64,000 bases of DNA from Nipponacmea schrenckii (taxonomy: Eukaryota; Mollusca; Gastropoda; Lottiidae). A program made the position numbers and the translations under genes. Positions within the stretch are counted from its first letter, which is position 1. Each line of letters starts with the position of its first letter. The notes under the pieces are model-generated. The model saw only the letters and a list, made by a program, of their open reading frames with translations. It did not search any database and was not told where the DNA came from. Of the stretch, positions 50,483-62,935 are shown piece after piece. The stretch is from assembly GCA_030562195.1 (NCBI GenBank), contig CM060201.1, forward strand, positions 23,914,067 through 23,978,066, written 5' to 3'.

Positions 50483-52659
50483 TGATTTGGTTATTCTCTC
50501 AAGCTTATTTTAGAAATGTGAATCGTATATATTATTCGATATTAAAACAACACTGCTAATAGTATCATAAAATATCATAAAGTATCTGATAGAGCTCAAT
50601 CATATTTTAACTGTGACTTTAAAAGTCACCAACATATTAAAATAGTACATCCGATACCACGAAAATTTACCAGATGCATTGTGTGTTGTGTGGATTTTTA
50701 GATGGACACATATTCTGTTGAGATTTCGTACATGAAAAAAGGAAACAATAATATTAAAAGTGAAAACTAAGTGATATGAGGAATAGAAATATACAAACTG
50801 AGTTTATTTTGTAACAAAGGATCTATAATGTATGTTTTTTTTTTTTGCTTATTAAAATCAGTGATTTTTTGTCTGTGTGTTGCTTTATGAGAATGTATTT
50901 AACGACAATGGTGGGCAATGATGGAAGCGAAGGCCGTGTGGAGGAGACACGAATAATAGAAGGTTATTTTTTTTCTTACAGACAGGATTATATTTTGATT
51001 GACAAGTTAAAGAGACAAATTTGCCAATGGTAGGATTAATTTGGGTCTTGATAGATAGTCTACATAAGGAATGCACGAAAGTTGCATAATTAGTTATAAA
51101 ATACCTCAAACTAGGAATTTAGCTTTCTATTTCTATAGAGTCCTTTTTATTTTCAAATGCAGATAGTTCTAGACACACATGGACGTAAGGGCTAAAATTC
51201 TGTTGGTAAACTAGTAACGCTAATACTAATTAGCTTTTCTAAAATAAATCATTATCATCTTTCGTTAATCATGGTTAACATCAATATGATTATCATCATT
51301 CGTTAATCATGGTCAGTACTCAGTACTCTGCAAGCCATCTCTGTATTCCCCACAACACTGAAAGTACGAGAATAATCTAAATTGAGGGTTTAAATTACCA
51401 CACAAACTAACATGGAAGGTCGATGTAATGTTTTTTCCATCGAGTTTACATCGTTTATACTTATTTTAGTTACTACAGCATAAATTGATGACAACAGGGT
51501 TGCTATAATAGAACCGAGTTTGCTTAGAACGTACGTTAATAATTTAAATACATAAATGGCATGGACTAATCAGATTGTCGATAGAGATAAAAGGGTCGAC
51601 TATCCCTGGAGAATTGGCTCATGGTAATTGAAAATGATCGGTCTTAATGTCTATATTTCACATTTTCAGAAGTGGGTTAAAACGTAAGTCCGTGATATCA
51701 CAAATAACAATATTTTGTACTTTACTTAATAAGATAGTAAAGGAATTATAACGAATTTTCAATTAAACGACTGTAGTTCCCGAAATTCAAACCTTATCGC
51801 AGAATTTGCTTCACATAAGGTCCTTCGTTTTAGAGAACATGCCATTCGATGGAAGAATACTGCTTGTTACCCTCATATTTAAACGGTGGTCGCCATATTC
51901 AAAAACAAAACAATTTCGGTTGTTTTCGTTCAAATGACACAATTTTTATTAAAAGTATATGAATTGCGTCCCAAAAGTATATCAATCAGTTTGTGAATAA
52001 ATTTAATGGTAACTGTATACATATTTATAAATTATATTTTACATATACTATAATAAAATAATCCATTATTATCCTTGAAATATTGTTAAGTCAGTAGAAT
52101 AATTCTTCAATAAATAAAAAAAAATTTGCCTATTCTATGATAGAGTGCTTTGACCGCGTCAAAATCACTATACTAGGCTAACCAATCAAAGTCAATCTTC
52201 AGACAGAGTTTTCTGCTCTTACCAATTTACAATGCAAGATGTCAGTCAGCCATAGAAGTCCAAAATGTATAGGCCTACATCATTGTTTGTACATAAAGTG
52301 ACTTCTTTAAATATAACTAATGGTATTCATCCAAAACCCATCTCTTTCGCCTAATCTTCTCTTCACCACAAAGAACCACCAACTCTTAATTTAATGCCAC
52401 GCCACAAACCTAGTTGCACTAAATATCAGGCCAAGGCCAAAACGTAGTAGGCATTCGCGTTAAGAACAATATTAAATAAATCATCAACAGTAAATAATGT
52501 ATTGATCATAGATGTAATCGATGAAAACAAAAGTTATTTGTAAGAACAAAAGCCAAGATTGCAATTTTGCTAGGAGGCTGATAGCGAGATAGTGGTTTAT
52601 TACAGTAATTAGTTATTACTTTATTGCTGTTAAAGGGGCGGTATTGTTTGCTATACAGA
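50483..52659. other. No gene seen
   Basis: 3' flank of the orphan gene and AT-rich spacer. No AATAAA close to the stop was spotted. Confidence 0.35.
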
Positions 52660-53560
52660 GATTGGTGTTGGTGTTGGTTCATTCTAGCAGTAGTTTATTT
52701 TCATCTGATAGTAATGACTTATCTTCTGATGGTTGGTGCTGGTGGTCATTCATCTTCTAGCAGTGGTTTTTACCTTCAAGAAGGTGATTCCAGTCATGAC
52801 TTATCTTCTGTTACTTGGTGACAGTGATGATTCATCTTTTGGTAGCTGGTGCTGGTGATGTTTTATCATTGGTAGTTGTTGCTGGTGATGTTTTATTATC
52901 AGGTAGTTGGTATTGGTGTTTTATCATCTGGTAGTTGGTATTAGTGATGTTTTATCATCTGGCAGTTGGTGTTGGTGATGTTTTATCAACTGGTAGTTGG
53001 TGCTGGTGATTTTGTATCATCTGGTAGTTGTTGCTGGTGCTGTTTTATCATCTGGTAGTTGGTATTGGTGATGTTTTATCATCTGGTAGTTGTTGCTGCT
53101 GATGTTTTATCATCTGGTAGTTGGTGCTGGTGATGTTTTATCATCTGGTAGTTGGTGCTGGTGACTTTTTATCATCTGGCAGTTGGTGCTGGTGATGTTT
53201 TATCATCTGGTAAGTGGTGCTGGTGATGTTTTATCTTCTAGTAGTTGGTATCGGTGATTTTTTATTATCAGGTAGTTGGTATCGGTGATGTTTTATCTTA
53301 TAGCATTTTGTGCTGGTGATGATTCATCCTTAAGCAGGTGGTTTTATCTTCAAGAAGGTGTTGCAGGTCATGATTCGTCTTTTAACAATGGTGTTGGTGA
53401 TGGTGTATCCTTAGCAATTGGTTGAAATGACTAATCTTCTAGCATTTGGTATTTGATGTTAGTGGTAGTAGATGCTGGTGATTGTTCTGATGTTCTGACA
53501 TTTGATACTTGTGATGAATCACTTATCTGTTATAAATTCTGGTGATGCCATTGATGCCTA
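52660..53560. repeat. 31-bp minisatellite, about 16 clear units with decayed edges
   Basis: The core unit is GGTAGTTGGTGCTGGTGATG with TTTTATCATCT. It is regular from about 52850 to 53300 and increasingly degenerate on both sides. Confidence 0.9.
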
Positions 53561-53684
53561 TCAAACTGGTCTGTTCTCAGATATTTATGATACCATTTAC
53601 TAAAAATTAGGTTTCAGTTTTATCAGGAACACAAAAATATCAAGTGCCCATTCTAATCTCTGTATAAAGCATACGTTGAAAATG

Positions 53685-53912
53685 TCGGACGTGAGTTCTA
53701 ATCTCGATCGGTGTGTGAAAGTTCGATGACCTTGAATAAGTCACCTTCACTCACAATTCCAGTCCTCCCAACTGTAAATGGGCACGGATAATCCGGGAAA
53801 GATCAATGCCAAGAGGTTTGGCCAAGGACCAGCTGGTAGAAAGGATCACGGCGGACTTGTGAACCTTAGTTGTTATCCTTGTAAAATATAGTTGTTTTTT
53901 TCCTTCTTTTCT
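53685..53912 (+). mobile_element. SINE-1 copy, best preserved body
   Basis: Starts ATGTCGGACGTGAGTTCTAA (B-box region), continues CTCGATCGGTGTGTGAAAG, the full body, and a TTGTTTTTTTCCTTC tail. No A-box upstream. Confidence 0.85.
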
Positions 53913-54284
53913 TAAACAAGACTATTTTGACAGAACAGAAGCTGGTTCTTTAGAAAGATTGTCGATTGTCTTCTAGGATAGAACCGCATCTCACACTATC
54001 CTGATTATTGTTGTTGTCCTGAATGGAACAATAGCTAAATCACTCAGCCATGGAACTAAGTCATTCAGATCAGAGCTAGACATAAAAATTCGATAAAAAC
54101 AACCGTGATCAATTGTAGACATGTTTTATTTAGTCCAATTAATTTGTAGGAAAAACAATAGAAAATATTTTAACGACTTGCTGAAAACATCAGTTAAATA
54201 TCGTAAAAGAACGTGACGTATTAATGTTCTATCATCGTCATTTCCAATTGTCGATTATTATTGAAGTGCAATTTGTAGGACGGG

Positions 54285-54430
54285 TTAAAGAGCGTAAGCG
54301 ACCCAGTGGTTAGCTCGTTTACCACCAGTGCTTAGGGTTCATACCTATATTACATTCGGCAATCCTCGGCTGTGTCTAAAATTCTGGTAGGCCGTTTGAC
54401 CAATGTTATTATATACTTGTAGAAGGTACA
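54285..54430 (+). mobile_element. Third tRNA-derived SINE (SINE-3), single copy
   Basis: GCGACCCAGTGGTTAGCTCG (A-box-like) is followed about 30 nt later by TAGGGTTCATACC (B-box-like), then an unrelated body (TCCTCGGCTGTGTC; GGCCGTTTGACC). The 5' sequence is too divergent for a functional tRNA cloverleaf. Confidence 0.55.
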
Positions 54431-54731
54431 ACCGTCCTTCGACTTGATAACCTAATGGTCTATCGAAATTATGTTGATCATTTCAATTTGACGTCTGTTG
54501 TATTCAAGCGGTCGATTCTCAATGACCAAAAATAAGGCGTGACTATGAAGGGAAATTTCAATTCAGCAATTTTTTTTAAGAAAGTGGGTTGAAATTTAAT
54601 CGAGTGACGTTGATTTGTAATAATTGGTCTAATCATGATATGTAGATTGTTCGTGATGACTCATATATTTGGGGAAATAGATACTCTTACAACCTTATAA
54701 GACAATCTTTCATACTGAGTTCATATTTCAG

Positions 54732-54950
54732 AATGGGACTGCAAGGAAGGACAACTACAGTTGTCTCGGAACGGTTCTCTGTTGTAGTGTAAACGCGAAA
54801 CCAATGCCAATAATGGATTGCTGCGCGTGCGGATTGACTGACCTTCACCTTTTCCCGCGGAATTTGTTAATAATCGTTTTTGTTTTCATCAGTGTTACAT
54901 AATGGTCTATATGTACTTCTTTCGTGAAGAGTTCCATTAGATTTGAAGGA
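54732..54950. repeat. Repeat pair A1, GC-richer, with NRF1-like motif
   Basis: GTAAACGCGAAACC, CTGCGCGTGCGGATTGAC, CCTTCACCTTTTCCCGCGGA and CTTTCGTGAAGAGTTCC recur in order at 56160-56425. Confidence 0.65.
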
Positions 54951-55376
54951 TTTGCTTAAGTTTCCAAGGCATTTTGGACTAAACTCGATTTAAAGGCCCA
55001 TGCAAATTCTTAGTGGTACCATATATTGACCAAGCCGCGTTGACTACTATAATCTACGAGTTATCTGTACTATAATCTATAAATCTATATAATCAAAGAC
55101 ACTCCACACTCAAACATCTTCAGTAAAAGTCAATCAACAGAAAATAGTATTTAAAGAAAAGATTAAAACCACACTAAGAAGTACTTCAACAATGTTTTCA
55201 TTGATTCATTTTATAAACCGATCTATAAGTAATCATTTCCACTTTCAATAGGTCCCCGATTCATAAAAAGATAAGGTCTTTGAAAGGAGGAGAGAGAATT
55301 ATTTTTTATCAATAAATGTGAACGTAAAAATTTGCCTCTTGATTTAATAATATATTATTTACGTCTTTAATTTTCA

Positions 55377-55580
55377 GCCAATCAAAAATATTTTAAATTG
55401 ATTTCAAATTTAAATTTCGCGCCATTTTAACAGAACATTTTGTCTCTTAATTTGCTGTTATACCGTTTATGTGTATTATTTGCAGCGCTGTCCACATATA
55501 TTAATAAGTACAGTGCAATCAGCCAATCAAAAATGTTTCGTTTCGATATAAAATTTAAATTTTGCGCCTTTTTCACCAAA
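55377..55580 (+). repeat. CCAAT-type direct repeat pair
   Basis: CAGCCAATCAAAAATATTTT (55376) and CAGCCAATCAAAAATGTTTC (55521) head two related segments of about 55 bp, each ending GCGCC. CCAAT boxes in duplicate suggest a promoter or an old repeat; no gene follows that I can support. Confidence 0.45.
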
Positions 55581-56159
55581 ATGAAGATGGTTAACCTTGG
55601 TTCAATTAGACGATTGGGGGCCATGGGCCCATCCCGCGGAATTCAAATTAATGCCTTTAAATATTTTGAGGTTGTAATTCATTTATTTCTGTTTTTTAGT
55701 TGAACCAATGATGGCTAACACAATTGAACAATCGATTGTTGTATGCGAAAAAGATTTTGCTGTGTGTTTGATCGAATGTATTATATCATACTTGTTTTCC
55801 TAATTCGTCATATTATTAGAACTATAGTCGATTACGTATAGATTTTGAAAGAAGGTACATACTTGAAAAATCGGTACACGAGATAACAAAGTCTAGCCAT
55901 TCTTATATCTTAATGTACATAGGAGTACACTTCATTATTCATTATTTTCTTTATTTAAAAAAAAAAAAACAATATTTGTATGAAAATCGATACACTGTTG
56001 AATTGTTGCCTGTTTTAATCCGACACCTCTTCAGTCAATTAAAGCGACCTGTATGATTTCAGACAATATCAAAATTACAACATGATTAAAATACTGCGTT
56101 ACAAAGCGCAGGCTGGTGTGGGCCACAAGATAAACTTAAACGGTACGGATGAATTTTGT

Positions 56160-56425
56160 GTAATGTAAACGGTTGAGCGTTCTCAGAACGATTTTAATTC
56201 TAACTTCGAAGAGGTGGTCGCGGAAGGGTTCCCAGACCGGACTCGATAAATTGTGGTAGCGTAAACGCGTAACGTGCCGAGAACGGATGTCTGCGCGTGC
56301 GCATTGATCGACCTTCACCTTTTCCCGTGGAATTTGACTATCATCAGGAGCCATTTTTTGTTTCCTTTCGGATAACATGGACGTCTATATTTACCTCTTT
56401 CGTGAAGAGTTCAATTACAAGGCGT
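56160..56425. repeat. Repeat pair A2
   Basis: Partner of 54732-54950, with CTGCGCGTGCGCATTGAT and TCTTTCGTGAAGAGTTC. The minus-strand frame across it looks like a by-product of its higher GC content. Confidence 0.6.
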
Positions 56426-56429
56426 CTGA

Positions 56430-57224
56430 GATTATCATTTGTTACGCTTGTTATGATGTTGGTGTAATCGATGTAAATTTGTGATCGAACATTGCACCGG
56501 GTACCCTTGCTCGTCTATTCGTACCTTAACTGATATGTAAAAATGACTGCCTTACTGTCCTACTAGCAATTAAACGAAACCAATTTACAGCAGAGTTACC
56601 GACTCGTTCAGTGGACACACCGGAAGTTGTTAATGTATAGTGTTTCGGACTAACATTTTGAAATAAGTCATGCATAATAAATACACAATAAAGAAAAAAA
56701 GTATTTTCTTTGTCTGAATTGAAATCATTTTCAGCTCATTTCTTTGTAAAATATGCTATTAACCCTCCTAAATCCATTACAAGAAATATTGATGCGTTTA
56801 CTCACGAAACCTTATCCATAATTCAGACAGGATATAAGATTGTTTGATATGTTTTTGATCTACAATAAATAGAAATGTTGTCTCTACATGACACGGAATG
56901 TGTTTAACTAGCATCGTATATATTTGTAAATTATTTAAACAATTTCTGTCTGTGTAACGAAGATATTCTGCTCAACTTGAAGTCAATGGCGAATGATCAA
57001 ATATGTAATAAGTTCACGTGATGTAGTCAATTACCGTAAATCACGTTATAAACAGCTCCCATATACATAAGCTTTAAATACAGTAAAAGATATACTCAGT
57101 GAGAATTAACCTTATTCAGAAAACTCGTTGAAAACTGTCCATGTCTCATGAAAGCCTAACCAATACTTGATTGCCGTACAAAAATTCAATATAGCATGAC
57201 CATGAAAATTCTGAACTAGTCAAG
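56430..57224. other. No gene seen
   Basis: AT-rich spacer. Confidence 0.35.
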
Positions 57225-57370
57225 ATGAAAGTATCAACATCCGCTTGACTGTCACTGCACATAATACGACCAGTTTTAGAAATAACCTTTCGCCTGTACA
57301 ATCTTTCATTTTTTCACAATTTCTGAAAGAAAGCGCAATTTCAGACATCAAATTCCAAATCTAGACCAAA
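57225..57370. repeat. Interspersed repeat, partner of 44055-44190
   Basis: TATCAACATCCGCTTGACTG and TCACTG match in reverse complement, then TTTTAGAAATAACCTTTCGC. Confidence 0.65.
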
Positions 57371-57891
57371 AATTAGGCTATAAATGGGCAAGTAAAAACA
57401 CCAAAAGGGAGGGGAAAAAAGAGGATTTCTAAATACAACCGTTATCATTAAATGTTTTGGTGGACTGAGTCCTGTATGTAACTTTTTTGAAATTTTAGAA
57501 ATCACAGACGCTGTATTCAGTTAGAAACTCTATCTAAAAACGGGAATTTAAAGGTTCGCTAACGTAGAAAATCTTTGGATGGTCATTCTACTGCAGATTC
57601 TGAGAGTTTCAGGACAATCTTGTCACGGCAAATTATTCTAGAGAAGCATAGAATCTAGTTCACATCCTGACATTATACGTCCATGAAAAACATGTCTATA
57701 TATAATGATCGATATAAACAGACCAATTGATAGAGTTTTAAACTCGTTTTATCATAAAGAAAATAGATCAGCTTAACAATCCTTTGTTGTATATTACAGT
57801 ACATCAAATAATACTTCAATAAACTTATAAAATATGACTGTTTTAATTTTATTACAGTCTTGGCTACAAAACATGATATAAACCGGTATAT

Positions 57892-58150
57892 GGGGTTCTA
57901 TAGCACAGTGGTTAGATCGTTGGTTCTATAGCACAGTCTGTTAGAGCGTTGGTTCTATAACACAGCGGTTAGAGCGTTGGTTCTATAGCACAGTCTGTTA
58001 GAGTGTTGGTTCTATAGCACAGCGGTTAGAGCGTGGGTTCTATAGCACAGCGGTAAGAGTGTTGGTTCCATAACACAGCGGTTAGAGCGTGGGTTCTGTA
58101 GCACAGTGGTTAGAGTGTTGGTTCTATAGCACAGCGGTAAGAGCGTTGGT
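57892..58150 (+). repeat. 28/29-bp tandem array of tRNA A-box-like units
   Basis: The unit is GGTTCTATAGCACAGCGGTT with AGAGCGTT; starts are near 57893, 57922, 57951, 57979, 58008 and 58036, about nine in total. TAGCACAGCGGTTAGAGCG is a good match to a tRNA D-arm/A-box. The last unit runs into the SINE-1 copy at 58150. Confidence 0.9.
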
Positions 58151-58412
58151 TCTTTACGTCATAACGTCATATTTTGCCTGGATAAGTAAAAAATGTCGGA
58201 CGTGAGTTCTAATCTCGATGACCTTGAATAAGTCATCTTCACTCACAATTCCAGTCCACCCAACTGTAAATGGGTACGCATAATCCGGAAAGATCAATGC
58301 CAAGAGGTTTGGCCAAGGACCAGCTTGTAGAAAGGATCCCTGTCACGGCGGACTTGTGAACCTAAGTTGTTATCCTTGTAAAATATAGTTGTTTCTTCCT
58401 TTTTCTTTTATT
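58150..58412 (+). mobile_element. SINE-1 copy preceded by the A-box array
   Basis: After the last A-box unit come about 45 bp of spacer, then GTCGGACGTGAGTTCTAATC (B-box), a short deletion of the GGTGTGTGAAAG part, the full body and the TTTCTTCCTTTTTC tail. It is the only SINE-1 copy in the window with A-box-like sequence, which ties the family to a tRNA origin. Confidence 0.8.
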
Positions 58413-58649
58413 TGCCTAAATGAATAGTCAGGAAGGTATTTACAAAGCGTTCTGTAGTAAATATGGATTGCTGAAATGCAATAGACAGACTTTTATGGTG
58501 CGTTATCATTTTAATACAATTAAATACAGGATATCGACAGTGACTGTAATTGTATACATGTATTACATTGAACAATAGTCCACATGAACTATTTAATTAT
58601 GGAATCTCAATCAAGCAGCGATCATTCGATCATTATAAACCATGTTATT

Positions 58650-58830
58650 AAAGAGATTGTAAAGGGGTTTTCTAAATTGTCCATGTGTTTCAGGGACACT
58701 GATACCATTAATTTGCACCCCCTCTCCCAATTTTCAGACGTCTGTGGTCCCGGTTTGATGACGTCACGATTAGCAGAGACTATGTGATACAATCATATTT
58801 TGCGATCAGTGACGTCATCAAACACTAAGT
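58650..58830. repeat. Interspersed repeat (also at 4190 and 30663)
   Basis: AAGAGATTGTAAAGGGGTTT, TTTCAGGGACACTGATACCA and GATGACGTCACGATTAGC. It has an internal pair of CRE-like TGACGTCA sites. Confidence 0.5.
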
Positions 58831-58843
58831 TTTTGTGCCCGGC

Positions 58844-58857
58844 GGGGGGGGGGGGGG
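58844..58857 (+). repeat. Poly-G run of about 14
   Basis: Flanked by CCCGGC and CGGTGG; it may form G-quadruplex structure and be mis-sized in assembly. Confidence 0.8.
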
Positions 58858-60494
58858 CGGTGGAATTGAAAAATCGTGGGGGATTTAAGAGTGGAATTGG
58901 GGTGGAGATTTAGAAGGAAGGGTTGGAATTTGGGGATTGCTGAAAAATGGAGAATATACTTTCGAATTTAAAGAATTGACAGAGATAAACGTGCATTAAT
59001 ATAAATATTATACAAATACAGCAATGATTGCGAAATTCCTATTTTCAGAGTTTTCTGTGTAGGACGAGTAGAAAGTTTTGTAGATATATCACAAGTTAGT
59101 ATTCATTTGGGAAACTTTTATATCACCTCATCTTGAGTTAATTTACTTTAATACCACTGGTCAAGAAAAAGTGTCAAGTTATTCATAGACAATATTACCA
59201 ATTACTAAGATATTCACAGTCATGTAATGAAATGCCCGGTCATTCCAAATTTCCAAACTTGTCAAGGTATAAATATTCATAACTTTTTTTTTTAATGTAT
59301 ACAAATGTCCTGTTTACGTTTCTGAAATTTTAAGGTGGAAGTCTGGTGTCTAAGCCTCGCCATTTCTTTCAAAATTTTCTGATTGCTTTTATGAAACTTG
59401 CCCTCAATTTAAACAGTCTAGCCAATATGGGACAGGGAAATTTCTGTTGAAAATATCGTCGGGTACAATTTGTCCCAAAGGACTGTCACTATCGAGATAA
59501 TGGGACAGTACTTCTAGAGAATAATTGATATATAATCTCTAGAATTACGAAATTAATTAACTTTGATAAAAAAGAGGATTTATAGCAGATGCGATCGTTT
59601 CCGTATGTCATATCAAATTTGTGTTTTCTACTGAAAATGATCGTCTAGGTTGACAGAGAAAGTGGAGATCTATTAGATGTTCAATTATAGACTACTAGTA
59701 ATCGTTATACGACTATATCCTGTTAATAAAGATAGTAATATTCTTCAGTAGTTTATGATCACATATTATATTTTCGTGTTGCTATTAGTTATTCAAAAAT
59801 TTAAAATCACTTGATCATAATAAACAGTAAATTGAATATAAATATTGTAATGTGTTTCTCAACTTTGAATAGAAGGACGAAAAATGTTATCATAAACTAC
59901 TGAAGCGTTTCTGAAGAGACATTTTGACAGGACAATAATTACTATTTTTAATTCTTTTCCCCTGTTATGAAAATATGTGATAATTTCACACACACACACA
60001 CTCACACCCTTAAACACAAAAAAAAAAACAGCCAAAAACGAATAATAATCTTAGAGGATGACTATTAGTACTTTTAGCCGACTATTGATCATTGCATCCC
60101 AAATATGGATTTGACACGGTTTAATGTAATGTGATGCTAATAATGGAATTCCTAAACAATGTAAAATAAAACGTAAAAGACATTTTAACACAATTGATAA
60201 AGTCAGGTATCGATATCCACAAGCCGTGTCAAACGAAGTTATCGGCAAAGGTTTTGCAAGATCAATGAAATATCACCGATAACATCTCTTTTATCGATTT
60301 TTTCACACGTATTGCAAATAAACCTGAAATATTTTACATCATTGTAAATATTGTTTTTTAGTCTAAATTGGCTATTACGCACTCAGTGTTGCATTATGAA
60401 TAATACACAAGTTAAAAGCATTTAGCATATAAAAGACTGAATACATCGATCGTCTTTTAAATGCATATGGAATTTAAAGTCAATATGGAGAAAT
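58858..60494. other. No gene seen; CA microsatellite
   Basis: AT-rich spacer with a short CA repeat at about 59989-60006. Confidence 0.4.
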
Positions 60495-60835
60495 GAAATG
60501 AAATGAATAGGGTTTTGCGTCCTACTCTTCTGCACCTTTTGGGCCAAACAAGACTGACAACGCTGTACAGTGTTCAGTGAGGGAAACTTTTGCCAGGACA
60601 GCGGCATTAGCCTACTCTTTTTGCGATTTCCAACCGTCGAGGGATACTTAACATGCGCAGCCTGTAGCACACGATTCTAGGTTTATTGTAACATCCGAAC
60701 GACTAGACGTATTTTTCCATGCCAGTCCCTCCGACCTGCATCACTGACAAGGGGAAACCTGGCTGATAAATCCGAAGTTCATATCGACCTTTTCCGGGAT
60801 TGAACGTCAAACTCACAGAGCCACCGAGGTAAATT
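60495..60835 (-). mobile_element. SINE-2 copy with tRNA-like head
   Basis: Minus strand: CCTCGGTGGCTCTGTGAGTT, then TGACGTTCAATCCCGG, then the body to GTAGGACGCAAAACCCTATT. The B-box is good; the spacing to the A-box is shortened by a deletion. Length matches 47008-47352. Confidence 0.8.
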
Positions 60836-60844
60836 GTAATTCAT

Positions 60845-61555
60845 TTCAGATAGTGTAACTTGTAAGGTTTGTTATATAATGTAAATTGTAAGGTTTGTTA
60901 TATAATGTAAATTTGTAAGGTTTGATAGATAATGTAAATTTAAGGTTTGTTATATAATGTAAATTGTAAGGTTTGTTATATAATGTAAATTGTAAGGTTT
61001 GTTATATAATGTAAATTGTAAGGTTTGTTATATAATGTAAATTGTAAGGTTTGTTATATAATGTAAATTGTAAGGTTTGTTATATAATGTAAATTGTAAG
61101 GTTTGTTATATAATGTAAATTGTAAGGTTTGTTATATAATGTAAATTGTAAGGTTTGTTATATAATGTAAATTGTAAGGTTTGTTATATAATGTAAATTG
61201 TAAGGTTTGTTATATAATGTAAATTGTAAGGTTTGTTATATAATGTAAATTGTAAGGTTTGTTATATAATGTAAATTGTAAGGTTTGTTATATAATGTAA
61301 ATTGTAAGGTTTTTATATTGTTAATTGTAAGGTTGTTATATAATGTAAATTGTAAGGTTTTTATATTGTAAATTGTAAGGTTTGTTATATAATGTAAATT
61401 GTAAGGTTTGTTATATTTTGTAAATTGTAAGGTTTGTTATATAATGTAAATTGTAAGGTTTGTTATATAATTTTAATTGTAAGGATTGTTATATATTGTA
61501 AATTGTAAGGTTTGTTATATAATGTAAATTGTAAGGTTTGTTATATAATTTAAAT
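60845..61555. repeat. 26-bp satellite, about 27 units
   Basis: Unit AATTGTAAGGTTTGTTATAT plus AATGTA. The middle (about 60960-61300) is nearly perfect and the edges carry changes and short deletions. Confidence 0.95.
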
Positions 61556-62079
61556 TGAATTGTGGATAGATTATGTTTTATAAATATTTGATTGTAAATC
61601 ATGATTTCCTGGACAAAACAAGACATTCACAATGACAAGCTTTCAAAAAGAAATATTATGCTGTATATAAAGCATTTTCGAAATTTTCTAATTGAGTGCA
61701 CGATTATCAAGTCGTTTGGAACAAAGTGGTAAAATCTTGTTGACGGCTGGATAAGCGAATGATTTGTTCATCAGGATCAAAGAGATCACCTAATTACCAT
61801 GCTGCTACAATTTAAAGTTCCCGTAATCAACTTTACTCTTTTTACAAAGTTTTTGATCTCAAATAAGGGTAAAAATAGAGAATTATGTCTCTTGACATAA
61901 AAAAATATATTTTTTTCATTTTCAGACACATTTTGGCTTTTGGTTTCTATTGTTTTAATGTATTAGCATTTTAGAAATTACTACATTTCAAATTGACATG
62001 AACTTTTCAGTAGACATAATGAACTGTTCAACTGGGTTTCATTGAACTGTTCAATTGATATGTAATGATTTATTCAAAA
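61556..62079. other. No gene seen
   Basis: AT-rich spacer between two arrays. Confidence 0.4.
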
Positions 62080-62935
62080 TAATTGTAATGAATTTACAAT
62101 AGATATATGAACTGTCCGAAAAAAGAAACGTTCGTAAGAGTTGTAATAGACTGTTCGATAGATTTGAAATGGACTGTTCGTTAGAGTTGAAATAGACTGC
62201 TCATTAGAGTTGAAATGGACTGTTCAATAGAGTTGATATAGACTGTTCGTTAGAGTTGATATAGACCGTTCAATAGAGTTGATATAGACTGTTCGTTAGA
62301 GTTGATATAGACCGTTCAGTAGAGTTGAAATAGACTGTTCGTTAGAGTTGATATAGACCGTTCAATAGAGTTGATATAGACTGTTCGTTAGAGTTGATAT
62401 AGACCGTTCAATAGAGTTGATATAGACTGTTCGTTAGAGTTGATATAGACCGTTCAATAGAGTTGAAATAGACTGTTCGTTAGAGTTGATATAGACCGTT
62501 CAATAGAGTTGAAATAGACTGTTCGTTAGAGTTGATATAGACCGTTCAATAGAGTTGAAATAAACTGTTCGTTAGAGTTTATATAGACCGTTTAATAGAG
62601 TTGAAATGGACTGTTCAATAGAGTTGTAATGGACTGTTCATTAGAGTTGAAATGAACTGTTCAATAGAATTGTTCAAAAGATTTGTAATGAACTGTTCAA
62701 TAAAATTGTTCAAAAAATTTGTAATGAACTGTTCAATAGAATTGTTCAATAGAGTTGTAATGAACTGTTCAATAGAGTTGAAATGAGCTGTTCAATAGAG
62801 TTGAAATGAACTGTTCAATAGAATTATTTAATAGAGTTGTAATGAATTGTTCAGTATTATTATTTAATAGAGTTGTAATGAACTGTTCAATAGAGTTGTA
62901 ATGAATTGTTCAATAGAGTTTAAATGAACTCGATC
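62080..62935. repeat. 23-bp repeat with 46-bp dimer order
   Basis: Two alternating versions, GTTCGTTAGAGTTGATATAG and GTTCAATAGAGTTGATATAG, form a regular dimer at about 62220-62580. On the right it becomes a monomeric GAACTGTTCAATAGAGTTG form. Confidence 0.9.

Noticed and set aside
54290..54350. Possible tRNA gene
   Set aside because: Promoter boxes are present, but no closed cloverleaf and a non-tRNA body follow.
56136..56378. 80-residue minus-strand frame rich in Arg and His
   Set aside because: It lies over a repeat block (partner at 54732) whose higher GC removes stops; the partner block does not keep the frame.
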